Shown: piece after piece, positions 1 to 8,642 of the stretch | Numbering within the stretch: position 1 is the first letter of the stretch | How the letters are laid out: every line of letters begins with the position of its first letter | Assembly (NCBI RefSeq): GCF_040958695.1 | Contig: NZ_CP162599.1 | Span: 778,001 to 842,000 of the forward strand | Direction: 5' to 3' | Source of the DNA: Ornithinibacillus sp. 4-3 | Lineage (GTDB): Bacteria > Bacillota > Bacilli > Bacillales > Amphibacillaceae | DNA: 64,000 nucleotides | Notes under the pieces: generated by a model | The model's database searches: none | What the model was told of the DNA's origin: nothing | What the model saw: the letters and a program-made list of their open reading frames with translations, nothing else | Translations under genes and position numbers: made by a program

Positions 1-495
1 ACCATCCAGCTAAAGCAGAAAAAATAATGATTAAAATCACTAAAGAGCTACTTAAATAAGTAAATAGGAGAATACCATGTAACAGTCCGAATAGGAGGGC
101 TTGAATAACATTACCAGCTCCAAATCCCCACCAATTTGAAAAGTTTTTTAATAAGAGTCCACGAAATAATAATTCTTCCGATAAACCTGTTTGTACAATG
201 GCATAAATCAAAATAAGTAAAATACTCTGTATACCCATAGAGGCAAATTGTGCATTTGCTATCATTGTTTTGTCATCAATAACAGAGAGCAAGATAAATC
301 CTGAAAATAGTAATAAAATAAGAGACAGGGCAGAAAGTATAAAGGCCTTTGTTTTATTGTGAAAAGTTATTTTTTTAACCCAATCCATGGAAGGAATTTT
401 TCATGTTTTCTAAATGCGATTGTCCAATACAAGAAGGAAATAATAGCGAAAATAACTACTTGTATCAATCCATCTATAACCGTTTGAATAAACAA
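1..495 (-). pseudogene. CPBP-family intramembrane metalloprotease, frameshifted and cut by the window edge
   Basis: The reverse strand encodes a hydrophobic protein with the CPBP (type II CAAX prenyl endopeptidase/bacteriocin-processing) motif EELLFRG, followed about 30 residues later by GLLHG. These are the glutamates and histidine of the membrane active site. The natural start is probably TTG at 495, eight bases after AAGGAGG. That frame gives a first membrane helix and then LPWIGLKK, but runs into TAA at a run of seven A (plus strand 370-376). The homologous sequence continues in the next frame, where an ATG at 388 has no good ribosome site. One more A would restore a single gene. The C-terminus lies outside the window. 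Family members act in the membrane, often in peptide self-immunity or prenyl-protein processing; the role here is unknown. The break is either a real mutation or a homopolymer error. Confidence 0.75.
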
Positions 496-681
496 TAGAT
501 ATTCCTCCTTTGTACACGTTAATAAAGTTTAGCAAATAATGGAAAACAGGGATATAAATAAGCTTAATGTCCGGCTTAACTAACTTTATGAAGAGGTAAT
601 TATTCAATGGTTTTTTGGATTTAATACATCGTTTTTCGTATGTTAGAATAAAGGTATAGAGTTTGAAAAGGTGGGAGAGGT

Positions 682-1110
682 ATGAGATATCGAGGTAGGC
701 TGCTATTTGTGATGATTGCATTTATTGCCTTAACTGGTTGCTCAGAAATTCTTAATTCAGAAGAATTATTGGGAGAAGATGTACAAAGTGCTTTGGAAGT
801 GGCGATAGAAAATGATACTGGTCAAGGGGCACTTGAATTAGTAACACCAAACATTACTACTGAAGATACTAAAATTGAAGTCAAGACGATAGACATAGAT
901 GAGGATAAAACTACTTTTATTTTCATAGCTAATGAGCCAGTTTTTGAAGGACAAATCAAAAATAATGAAATTTACACTTTGGATATCAGTGATATTAAAG
1001 ATGCACTCAGAACGGATTACAATCCTAAAGTTCAGTTAATGCAAACAAGCAATGACAAAGAATCAGGAGATATTACCACCTTTAAACAAGTTAGATATTC
1101 TGTAGAGTAA
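682..1110 (+). CDS. Small secreted lipoprotein of unknown function
   Basis: The 142-residue product begins with a basic n-region, a hydrophobic stretch and the lipobox LTGC (Cys at about residue 20). It should therefore be lipidated and anchored to the outer face of the membrane. The mature part is acidic (many D and E), shows no motif I recognise and has no further membrane segment. A GGGAG ribosome site lies just before the ATG. The gene stands alone and is followed by an inverted repeat. I can support a lipoprotein but no function. Confidence 0.7.
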   Translation: MRYRGRLLFVMIAFIALTGCSEILNSEELLGEDVQSALEVAIENDTGQGALELVTPNITTEDTKIEVKTIDIDEDKTTFIFIANEPVFEGQIKNNEIYTLDISDIKDALRTDYNPKVQLMQTSNDKESGDITTFKQVRYSVE

Positions 1111-1121
1111 GAAGAACGGAC

Positions 1122-1161
1122 AACAGGTCCTTCCCTAAAAATAAATGGGAGGGGCCTGTTT
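1122..1161. terminator. Inverted repeat between convergent genes, possible terminator
   Basis: AACAGGTCCTTCCC and GGGAGGGGCCTGTT can pair around an A-rich loop of about ten bases. No long T run follows on either strand, so intrinsic termination is only moderately likely. It lies between the lipoprotein gene and the convergent oxidoreductase gene. Confidence 0.45.
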
Positions 1162-1215
1162 GTGAGTTATTAATGAGAAAAATGACGGGGTTTCTACATC
1201 TGGCAAAAGGTATTT

Positions 1216-1884
1216 TTAAGTTGGTAAATTTTCCCCAGCAATGAAATGTACTCCTTCCCAGCGCTCTCTTACCGCGTCACAAACTGCCGTAGCAAAATCT
1301 TCATAGCTAATACTTTTCTTTAAAAAACTCATTTCATCGTTTGAAGCGTCCCAGCGCTGGTAAGATCCAACACGTAATCCATTAGGAATATATGCTGGTG
1401 GTGGGATTAAGTAAGCCCATGATTTTGGGGAAGGTAATGTTTCCAGATAATCACGTAATCGGCTATGAGCTCTTCCTCTAGGTAATGTACGTTCTGGAAA
1501 AGCAACGTCTTGCCAAAATCGCTTGCCATTACTCATTTTTAGACTTCCGGCTCCTCCTACTGTAATAATCACTAAATTCTTTCTACCGTCAGCTGCTTTT
1601 CGAATTCGTTTGTCGAATTCAAGTAACGTAGTTTCAGGAATATCTCCACGCATGCGAATGGCATTTACAACTATATCAGCTTTCTCTACCGCACAATGCA
1701 AGCTAGAGATATTATTTATATCTACAGGCTTCGTCTGAATAGGGGATTTCGTCTTTGGTAGTCTAGAAATATCACTATCCTGTCGTACTGCTGCAATAAC
1801 TTGGATATACTCATATGTTGATAATTGTTGTAAGACGGAGACCCCAGTACGTCCAGTTGCCCCTAAAATAAGTACATTTGTCAT
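1216..1884 (-). CDS. NAD(P)-binding Rossmann-fold protein, atypical SDR (NmrA-like)
   Basis: The protein starts MTNVLILGATGRTG; the glycine motif GATGRTG at residues 8-14 is that of atypical short-chain dehydrogenases binding NAD(P)H. I chose ATG at 1884 (222 residues) because AAGGAG stands ten bases upstream; a start at 1926 would add 14 residues lacking family character and would overlap the upstream gene. No YxxxK catalytic pair is obvious, so it may be a sensor or reductase of unknown substrate. It lies directly downstream of, and probably in one operon with, the MFS exporter gene. Confidence 0.75.
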   Translation of the reverse strand: MTNVLILGATGRTGVSVLQQLSTYEYIQVIAAVRQDSDISRLPKTKSPIQTKPVDINNISSLHCAVEKADIVVNAIRMRGDIPETTLLEFDKRIRKAADGRKNLVIITVGGAGSLKMSNGKRFWQDVAFPERTLPRGRAHSRLRDYLETLPSPKSWAYLIPPPAYIPNGLRVGSYQRWDASNDEMSFLKKSISYEDFATAVCDAVRERWEGVHFIAGENLPT

Positions 1885-1912
1885 CACCGATCGACTCCTT
1901 GAAATAGAATTT

Positions 1913-3100
1913 TTATGATGGCTCATTCTTTATACAAAACGAGATAATCAAGCTGACACTAAGTAATATGGCCAAGCATACAAAAGCCATCCCATAATTT
2001 ATGATATTTAATAAAAATACAGCAATTATTGGGCCAAGACTTGCACCAACAAATAAAATAAAGGTGTAAAGTGAAACAGCTGCTCCATGATTTTTTCCGC
2101 CAAGCTGACCTACTAACGAGATAAGTGTTGGGACAGTCAACGCAATTCCAGTAACAAAGATGACACTCATTAAAACTAAAAATACTAAATTAGAACTAAT
2201 TCCAATGATTAAGGAACCTAGCACTGCAATAACTAATGCACCTCGTAAAATGTTCATTAAGCCGAATTGATTGGACAACTTTCCTGCAAATGGGGCGAAT
2301 AGCATTCCGATGATTCCAATGATACGAACATAAAGAATCCCGTCTGCACTCATAGAAAATTCCTCTGTTAAATATTCACCAAGAATAGTATAAAAAGCTA
2401 CGAAAGTAAGTAGTAAGGTAATAGCGATACTATATACCTGGATTAAGCTTTTATTGGTTAATAAACGATAGAACTGAATGAACATGAGCTTCATGTTATT
2501 GTTATCCTGCCTAATGACTGCTTTTGGAAGTAGGGTAAGAACCAATATAGCGGTTATAAAATAAATTCCGCCAAAGTAATAAAAAACACTTTGCCAATTA
2601 AATTCTTGACTAATATAACTGCTGAATATTTGACCAACGATAGCAGAGATTAAAAAGCTGGAGCTAATAAACCCAATGGCTGTCACTCTTTTAGTAGCAG
2701 GAAATTGATCCACTACATAAGCAATGGCAACTGGTGCAAAGGTTGCTGCAGCAAATCCTTGAAAAGAACGCCAGACAATGACCCAAGCCAAAGAGCTGAA
2801 AATCGGTAGCATAAAAGTCACCACCGTCAACAACAACAAACCGGTTAAGATAACCTGTTTTCTGCCATAACGATCAGATAGAGGGCCGGTAAATAAACTT
2901 CCGATTGCATAGCAAAGTGAGAAGGCGCTTCCTGTCCATGCTACATTTGTCATGCTAGTGTTAAAATCTAGACTAAATATTGACATTAATGGAATGGTTA
3001 AATAATTGCTTGCTACAACTACTAACCCGCACCAAAATAATACGGCAGTTAATAAAGAATATTTCGGCTGCAGGTTCACGTTATCTTTACTAAAATTCAT
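1913..3100 (-). CDS. MFS transporter, DHA1-type drug exporter
   Basis: This 395-residue protein has about 12 hydrophobic helices and the MFS loop 2-3 motif GPLSDRYGRKQ at residues 72-82, typical of proton-driven drug or metabolite exporters (12-TM DHA1 group). The start is supported by AAAGGAG a few bases upstream. Length and topology fit a complete carrier. It is transcribed away from a MerR-type regulator gene and followed by an SDR gene, so regulator, exporter and possibly enzyme form one small detoxification unit. The substrate cannot be read from sequence. Confidence 0.85.
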   Translation of the reverse strand: MNFSKDNVNLQPKYSLLTAVLFWCGLVVVASNYLTIPLMSIFSLDFNTSMTNVAWTGSAFSLCYAIGSLFTGPLSDRYGRKQVILTGLLLLTVVTFMLPIFSSLAWVIVWRSFQGFAAATFAPVAIAYVVDQFPATKRVTAIGFISSSFLISAIVGQIFSSYISQEFNWQSVFYYFGGIYFITAILVLTLLPKAVIRQDNNNMKLMFIQFYRLLTNKSLIQVYSIAITLLLTFVAFYTILGEYLTEEFSMSADGILYVRIIGIIGMLFAPFAGKLSNQFGLMNILRGALVIAVLGSLIIGISSNLVFLVLMSVIFVTGIALTVPTLISLVGQLGGKNHGAAVSLYTFILFVGASLGPIIAVFLLNIINYGMAFVCLAILLSVSLIISFCIKNEPS

Positions 3101-3153
3101 AACTAATCTCCTTTGTGAAACATATTTACTTATTTTGTAATTTATTTACATTA

Positions 3154-3228
3154 ATAATAGTTTAGTTACAAAAATGAGTCAATAGGTAATTTGTAGATTA
3201 GCTACTTTTATTGTAAAATAGTTACAAA
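3154..3228 (-). promoter_or_regulatory. Promoter of the MFS operon with duplicated operator-like sites
   Basis: On the reverse strand TTGACT (plus 3177-3182) and TATTAT (plus 3154-3159) are exactly 17 bases apart. The ten-base sequence TTTGTAACTA occurs once in this spacer and once upstream of the -35 (plus 3219-3228), a likely binding site for the divergent MerR-type regulator. The promoter is seen directly; the regulator assignment is inferred. Confidence 0.65.
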
Positions 3229-3376
3229 CTTAATTGGATAACATGGGCTCCACATGCTCACTAAAAAATGTATAATAATCAATCTTAAGCGTAAAAAAAG
3301 CTGCGGATTTTGTTAATGATATATAATGCTTGCTTTAATTCAAAAAATATTTTGATAGAAGTTAGGAGAATGAGAG

Positions 3377-3718
3377 ATGAACGAAGATGCCCAAAAATTA
3401 AATGCTTTATTGGATTTTGATCTATTAAAAAAATTAGTAGTTGGAATAGGAGAGGTATCTGAGATCACAGGTATTCCAACGCGTAAAATCCGTTATTGGG
3501 AAGAAAAAGGAGCTATCCAATCTGAAACCAATACAGAAGGTTCCACACGTAGATATAATTATTTGAACGTGAAGAAAATGCTCCTTATTCAAGAAATGAT
3601 TGACGAAGGATTCACATTAGATGCAGCGATTAAAAAGGTAGATAAACGTATGATTATCTTAAACGATGCATTTCGCAAATTAGCGGATATCATACCAGAT
3701 ACAGAAGAAAAGGAATAG
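3377..3718 (+). CDS. MerR-family transcriptional regulator
   Basis: The 113-residue protein contains a MerR winged helix-turn-helix at about residues 23-46 (IGEVSEITGIPTRKIRYWEE), then the family wing with STRRYNY and a short C-terminal helix. It lacks a large effector domain, so it is a minimal MerR regulator. It is divergent from the MFS gene, with a 276-bp intergenic region carrying repeated TTTGTAACTA sites, and probably controls that gene. Such regulators twist the promoter DNA to activate transcription when a ligand binds; the ligand is unknown. AGGAG precedes the start at a usable distance. Confidence 0.85.
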   Translation: MNEDAQKLNALLDFDLLKKLVVGIGEVSEITGIPTRKIRYWEEKGAIQSETNTEGSTRRYNYLNVKKMLLIQEMIDEGFTLDAAIKKVDKRMIILNDAFRKLADIIPDTEEKE

Positions 3719-3785
3719 CGGAATAATTTTTTAGGAGAGTTCAGTATATCCAAGGAATATCCTGGTAGGGAGTAAGTGGTAAGTG

Positions 3786-4577
3786 ATGCTGACAACCTTT
3801 GAGAATGAAGAAAATATTAGGCTGACTTTTAGCTGGGATGACGTCTATAAATTGAAGGCGGTTTTGAATATGGAATATGAAATAATAGTGCAAAAGGAAC
3901 TTTGGGTCTGGCGAAATAAAGTTTTGAAAAAATCCAGTCTTTTCAACCAGTTATCGAAAAAAGCACAAAAGAAAATAAATAGCATAATTCCTGAAAAGGC
4001 TCACCACATCATTACAGAAAGCATCAAAAACATGGTGAAAGCGACGTTGGTCGGATCTCATCTGACAACAAAGAAACCAAAACCAACAGAACTTACCTTG
4101 TACGAAAGGGATGAGATGGCCAAAGAAAAACTCATTTCCTATCGTAAAACGGCAGTAATTGAAGGAGCAGGAACAGGTGCAGGAGGCATTTTCCTTGGAC
4201 TTGCAGATTTTCCATTGCTATTGTCGATCAAGATGAAGTTTTTGTTTGAGTTGGCAGCGGTTTATGGCTATGATGCAAATGAATATGAGGAAAGACTATT
4301 TATTCTCCATGTTTTTCAGCTAGCTTTTTCCAGCGATGAAAAACGAAAGGAAACGTTTTATATAATCGAAAATTGGGAGCAGGAGAAGGGAGGGCTGGTT
4401 GATATGGATTGGCGTGTTTTCCAGCAGGAGTATCGTGATTATATTGATTTGGTTAAAATGCTTCAGCTCATTCCAGGATTTGGGGCAATAGTAGGTGCAT
4501 ATGCGAATCATAACCTGATGGATACCCTTGGAGAAACGGCAATGAATGCGTACAGATTACGTCATCTTGAAATATAG
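3786..4577 (+). CDS. EcsC-family protein
   Basis: The protein (263 residues from ATG) has the central EcsC pattern: a glycine-rich hairpin, GAGTGAGGIFLGLADFP, at about residues 128-143, followed by long amphipathic helices and a glycine-rich IPGFGAIVGAYAN near the C-terminus. EcsC is named from the Bacillus ecsABC operon, where EcsAB is an ABC transporter that supports secretion and intramembrane proteolysis; the biochemical role of EcsC is not established. Here the gene is not next to an ABC transporter. A GTG immediately before the ATG could also be used. It lies 67 bp after the MerR gene in the same direction and may be cotranscribed. Confidence 0.8.
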   Translation: MLTTFENEENIRLTFSWDDVYKLKAVLNMEYEIIVQKELWVWRNKVLKKSSLFNQLSKKAQKKINSIIPEKAHHIITESIKNMVKATLVGSHLTTKKPKPTELTLYERDEMAKEKLISYRKTAVIEGAGTGAGGIFLGLADFPLLLSIKMKFLFELAAVYGYDANEYEERLFILHVFQLAFSSDEKRKETFYIIENWEQEKGGLVDMDWRVFQQEYRDYIDLVKMLQLIPGFGAIVGAYANHNLMDTLGETAMNAYRLRHLEI

Positions 4578-4622
4578 ATCGAAGAATGAATAATCGGTGA
4601 CAGCCATTATTTTTTTTGCTTA

Positions 4623-4660
4623 CGCCAATACTAATTTTGCTTGGTATTGGCGGCGGTTTT
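4623..4660 (+). terminator. Terminator-like hairpin after the EcsC-family gene
   Basis: CGCCAATAC and GTATTGGCG form a nine-base stem with a loop of about 12 bases, followed by GCGG and four T. It lies between convergent genes. Confidence 0.6.
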
Positions 4661-4699
4661 AGAGAATTCGTTTGGAACGCAATAAACAGTCTATAAAAA

Positions 4700-5299
4700 T
4701 TAACTAATAATCATTCGTAGTCCATCATTAAAGAGATCATCAATTGTTTTTCCTGCCGAAAAATATTCTTCTATGCTTGCTGTAAGAGTAGGATGTTTCT
4801 GATGGAATGGTTCAAAATGAAAGTCTTGGATCTCCTGTTCAGAGACACTTGTTTGTTCTTCAATCACATGACCGAAAGTAAAGCGGGTTGCAGTCAAAAT
4901 AATTAGACGTGATTGACGCATGCTCATTCCAGCATCCACTAAGGTTTTCATTGCCAGCTCAGATAGATCTGCCATTGTTAAGGATAGATGTGCTCCTGCA
5001 ACAACCCTTCCTCCATCAGTATGCGAGAGTAATGCTTTGCGCAAACGATTAAATATTTTTACCAACCAATCTTGCCAAGATTCATTATTCTTTCGTCCAG
5101 TCAAATTATGGAACTCCATTTGCAAAATAGTCTCTGCCATTTCATTGACCAATGCTTTTTTATTTTTAAAATGCCAATATAATGCGGGAGCTTTAACATC
5201 TAATCTGCTTGCTAATTTTCTTAGTGTTACTCCTTCAAGACCACTATCATTGAGCAACTCCAATGCTACTTTTATAATGTGTTGTTTGTTAAGTGTCAT
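4700..5299 (-). CDS. TetR-family repressor, probably controlling the adjacent quinone oxidoreductase
   Basis: The N-terminus has a TetR helix-turn-helix (about residues 24-43, LRKLASRLDVKAPALYWHF), close to the pattern of the tetracycline repressor class itself. The remaining 150 residues form the helical ligand-binding and dimerisation part. I chose ATG at 5299 (199 residues), since the alternative start at 5341 would run into promoter DNA. The gene is divergent from the oxidoreductase, and a 42-bp palindrome lies over the shared promoter region, so self-repression and repression of the neighbour are likely. The inducer is unknown. Confidence 0.85.
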   Translation of the reverse strand: MTLNKQHIIKVALELLNDSGLEGVTLRKLASRLDVKAPALYWHFKNKKALVNEMAETILQMEFHNLTGRKNNESWQDWLVKIFNRLRKALLSHTDGGRVVAGAHLSLTMADLSELAMKTLVDAGMSMRQSRLIILTATRFTFGHVIEEQTSVSEQEIQDFHFEPFHQKHPTLTASIEEYFSAGKTIDDLFNDGLRMIIS

Positions 5300-5334
5300 A
5301 CTATGTATACCCCTTTCATTATATTTATGTACGC

Positions 5335-5403
5335 TTGACATTATATCATAAGTATCGTATAAACTTACTTAACAGTGTTAAATTTAACGATGTTAAATAA
5401 GTT
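5335..5403 (+). promoter_or_regulatory. Promoter of the quinone oxidoreductase gene overlapped by a 42-bp TetR-type palindrome
   Basis: TTGACA at 5335-5340 and TATAAA at 5358-5363 are 17 bases apart. A palindrome at 5362-5403, centred on AAATTT, matches in 18 of 21 base pairs per half and overlaps the end of the -10. Each half contains a TTAACA/TGTTAA core. A repressor bound here would block RNA polymerase. It is the obvious operator for the divergent TetR protein. Confidence 0.8.
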
Positions 5404-5424
5404 TTATTTTGGGGAGGTTTTACC

Positions 5425-6390
5425 ATGAAAGCTGCAGTATTACACAAAATTGGAGAAATTCCACGTTATGAAGACTTTACTGATCCGTCTCCAGGAAAAG
5501 ATGAAGTTTTGATTCATGTGAAAGCCATAGCGCTTGAAAACGTTGATCAGATGATAGTAAGAGGAGAACATTTTGCGAGTCGCCAATTTCTTTCTGAATT
5601 ACCAGCTATCGTTGGAATCAAAGGAGTAGGGGAACGTTCCGATGGAAAACTGGTTGGATTTTCAGGTATGAAATCTCCATATGGTGCCATGGCTGAAAAA
5701 GCGGTTGTCCCTAATGAATCTACAGTTCTGATTCCTGATGGGGTTAGTGCCGAAGAAGCGGTAGCACTTCCATCTGCATTAACTTCACTTTTTCCACTTA
5801 AATGGGGGGTGAAGATGGAACCTGGCAAGACTGTTCTTATAAATGGTGCTACTGGGATTGCAGGTAAGCTTGCTATCCAAATTGCTAATCTCCTTGGTGC
5901 TAGGCGTGTCATCGGTACTGGTAGGAATGAGGGATCTTTGCAACGCATCAAGGAATTAGGTGCAGACGCAGTTATAAGCCTTAAGCAGTCTGAGGATGAT
6001 TTATTCGCGTTATTTAAAAAGGAGGCAGATCAGGGTATAGACATTATTTTAGATTTTTTATGGGGACATCCAACAGAAATACTCATAAAATCGATTGTAC
6101 CAAATGAAATAAGCTTAAACGGGCAACAAACTCAGCTTGTTCAAATAGGAGAAAAAGCGGGAGTGGATATCGTACTTCCTGCAAACGCTGTGCGAACCTC
6201 AGGGCTTGAAATTTCAGGTGCTGCTGCAGGTATAACTCCAGCATTAATCCAAGAGGGAACTGATTTGATATGGGAGTGGTTAAAGGAAGATAAACTTCAT
6301 ATGGATATTGAAAGAGTTCCACTTGAAGATATTGAGAATGTATGGAGCTGCTCGGATTTTCAAGGAAAAAGGATTGTAATTAATCCTTAA
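5425..6390 (+). CDS. Zinc-independent alcohol dehydrogenase/quinone oxidoreductase (MDR superfamily)
   Basis: The 321-residue protein has the GroES-like N-terminal fold and a Rossmann domain with INGATGIAG at residues 139-147, which binds NADPH. The zinc-ligand cysteines and GHE motif of zinc alcohol dehydrogenases are absent, so it belongs to the zeta-crystallin/QOR branch that reduces quinones or enones in the cytosol. A GGGGAGG ribosome site precedes the start. With the divergent TetR gene and operator, this looks like an inducible response to an electrophile or quinone. The true substrate is unknown. Confidence 0.85.
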   Translation: MKAAVLHKIGEIPRYEDFTDPSPGKDEVLIHVKAIALENVDQMIVRGEHFASRQFLSELPAIVGIKGVGERSDGKLVGFSGMKSPYGAMAEKAVVPNESTVLIPDGVSAEEAVALPSALTSLFPLKWGVKMEPGKTVLINGATGIAGKLAIQIANLLGARRVIGTGRNEGSLQRIKELGADAVISLKQSEDDLFALFKKEADQGIDIILDFLWGHPTEILIKSIVPNEISLNGQQTQLVQIGEKAGVDIVLPANAVRTSGLEISGAAAGITPALIQEGTDLIWEWLKEDKLHMDIERVPLEDIENVWSCSDFQGKRIVINP

Positions 6391-6696
6391 GTTATTGTGT
6401 GATTAGCTTAGAAGCAAAAGCAATGAACGAAAACTGTATTGATGATTGAATTGCACCCAAATATTTGGATGCAATTCAAATGAATTACAAAGCTACTTTC
6501 TTTCTGAAAATATTATATGATAAATGATTTTCTTAGTTAACAGTATCAAACTCAAGTTGTAGTTTATGTTTTCAAGGATATAAATGATGGATTGAATACA
6601 TAAACATTTGTATACTGCTTATTGATTTTATTGTTTCTATAGTTTTTCTTAATAAGAATTCAGTGGTTTATTATCTAGATTTTTATATTAAATTCT
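6391..6696. other. Intergenic region with a 30-bp palindrome
   Basis: Convergent intergenic DNA, AT-rich and without a supported gene. A near-perfect palindrome at 6448-6477 (GAATTGCACCCAAATATTTG and onward) can form a 15-bp stem-type structure with one mismatch. It has no T run but may help end transcription. Confidence 0.5.
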
Positions 6697-8477
6697 TTAC
6701 TCCTCATCAAATAAATGATCGCCTCGATGCAAGCGTATAGCAATTTGTACAGTGTGTGGTAATTCTCTTGAAGTCGGTGCATGACCTGCCAAATATCGTG
6801 TTACGGCAAGGATAAGTGTCTCTTGAGCGTGTTTGGATAATTCACTGTCTTCCTTTTGCCAATGCTCATATTCTATAAATGCAGCCTCAAGCATTTGAAA
6901 GGAATGAAACTCTGCATCTTCACGTAATAAAGCATGACCAAGCGTAGCAAATAATGTATTCATATCTCCATTATTTTCGAGATATTGCATCACCCAAGTA
7001 GCGGCTTCTTCTACTTTCTGTTGACTATCTAATAATTCGAGCAATTGCTGTGGATCTGAAGGAGGTGACCCTTTAGAGACATTTGGACGTTTTGCAGAAG
7101 GAATATTTAAAAAGCGATCTTGATAAACGGTCATCGCAGCATGAAATACGCCTCGAATCAGCTCTGGTGTAACGGAACGACGTAATGACTCATGAACTGC
7201 ATGAGCATGTGTGAATGTATGCAATACGGTTATCCAATCTCTAAATTCATTTTGAGTATGAAAGCGAGCAATGCGTTCTGCAGCAGCTAAGGCAACAAGC
7301 TGAGCAAGTCGAATTGGTGATACACTTTTCTCTAATGCATCAGTTAAATATGAAATTGTTTCTATTGGGTGATCACTCAAAAGTTGATCTAAAAGTGCAG
7401 ACTCATCAACGGATGATTCATTTTGTACTGGTTCATTTTGATGGGAGAGTAGCTGTGGCAATGATGTAAATGCCTGCTCTAGTGGTGTAACTAAATTAAC
7501 TGGAGATTGCCAGCTATGCAGCTCTTCACTTCTTGTTGCATTTCCCAGTCCAGGAAGCAACGAGGTTAATACATATGGGCGGTGTTCATCACCTATTTGT
7601 TCCAATGTCTCGAAAGCTTTATTATGAAAATCTAACGTATGTCCTGTATTCATATAAACATGATCTGTTATTGCTGTTAGCATCATATCAGATAATTGTT
7701 CAACGGAAGCTCCATGATTTATAGCTGTTAGTAATATTCGCTCCGCTCCTTGCTCATCACGTACTTCCAGACAATGAGACGATACCATTTTTGTAATTGA
7801 TCTATGGTTGGTTGTGTACCAGAATTCTTATCTGAAAGCGAACCAAGTAAGAATCGAGTACCCATTCCCGCACTTTCTCGGCTGATATGAACTAATCCTT
7901 GATACAGGGCTAATATTTTCCCCATATGATCAAGTTTATGCAAGATATTGGTCATTGCTGTCAAAATTGTCAAGCCTGATCTCCAGCCGCTGCGTCGGTG
8001 TTTCGTACCAAATTCAATGCCAATACGGACAATCTCCGTCGATGATTCCCCGGCTTCCATTAAACCAACAACCGATTTAGCAATAATCAAACGAATATTT
8101 TGTTCCATACCTTCCCGTAATCGATCATACAAATCCTGTACGGTTCTTTTCTGGTAAGGCTGTGGATCTACCCACACCTCATCGTCAATTATCTTTACGG
8201 GATATGTTGTCGCATCATCTGCCCATGGGTCAAGTGTTCCACCGCTTTTTAGATCAAATCTAGCCTGATGCCAGTGACATGTTAAAATTCCATCACACCA
8301 GCTTCCTTTATGCAATGGAAATCCCATATGTGGACATCGATTATCGATGGCAAAAAGCCTGTTTTCATTCTCGCTACGGTCAACAACTACGGCAATTCCG
8401 TGTTTACCACCTTTGACAACCTTTACTCCTGACTCACATAATGCGTGGAACTTATCTACATAGATCATTTCACTCAC
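6697..8477 (-). pseudogene. Rieske [2Fe-2S] domain protein split by a frameshift
   Basis: The first part (8477 to 7728) starts with GTG eight bases after AGGAGG. It carries a Rieske domain with both cluster-binding motifs: CPHMG (Cys48, His50) and CHWH (Cys67, His70). After the helical stretch ending WYRLIV the frame goes to an unrelated tail and stops. The second part (from 7788) has an ATG without a ribosome site, and only its reading from LEVRDEQGAERILLTA onward looks like a protein continuation. Removing two bases near plus 7770 would join the halves into one protein of about 590 residues. The C-terminal part is a long helical domain of unknown role. The Rieske half may still fold; whether the gene works is doubtful. 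Confidence 0.75.
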
Positions 8478-8642
8478 ATTGTGTTCCTCCTTTGTATACG
8501 TAAGTTGTCTATTTTTATTTACTTGGGCATTATTATCTCACTTTTCAATCATATTATAAAAAGATATGATTCAGAATAGTGAATATTTGCATGAGGTGAA
8601 TGCTATACTTTCAGAAATATGATTAGGGTGGAACTTTGAGTT

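Noticed and set aside
410..721. 103-codon reverse frame across the CPBP leader and lipoprotein start
   Set aside because: Its composition is not protein-like. It overlaps the start of the CPBP gene in another frame and has no ribosome site.
1523..1738. 71-codon plus-strand frame inside the SDR gene
   Set aside because: Antisense to a well-supported Rossmann-fold gene, without its own ribosome site or recognisable features.
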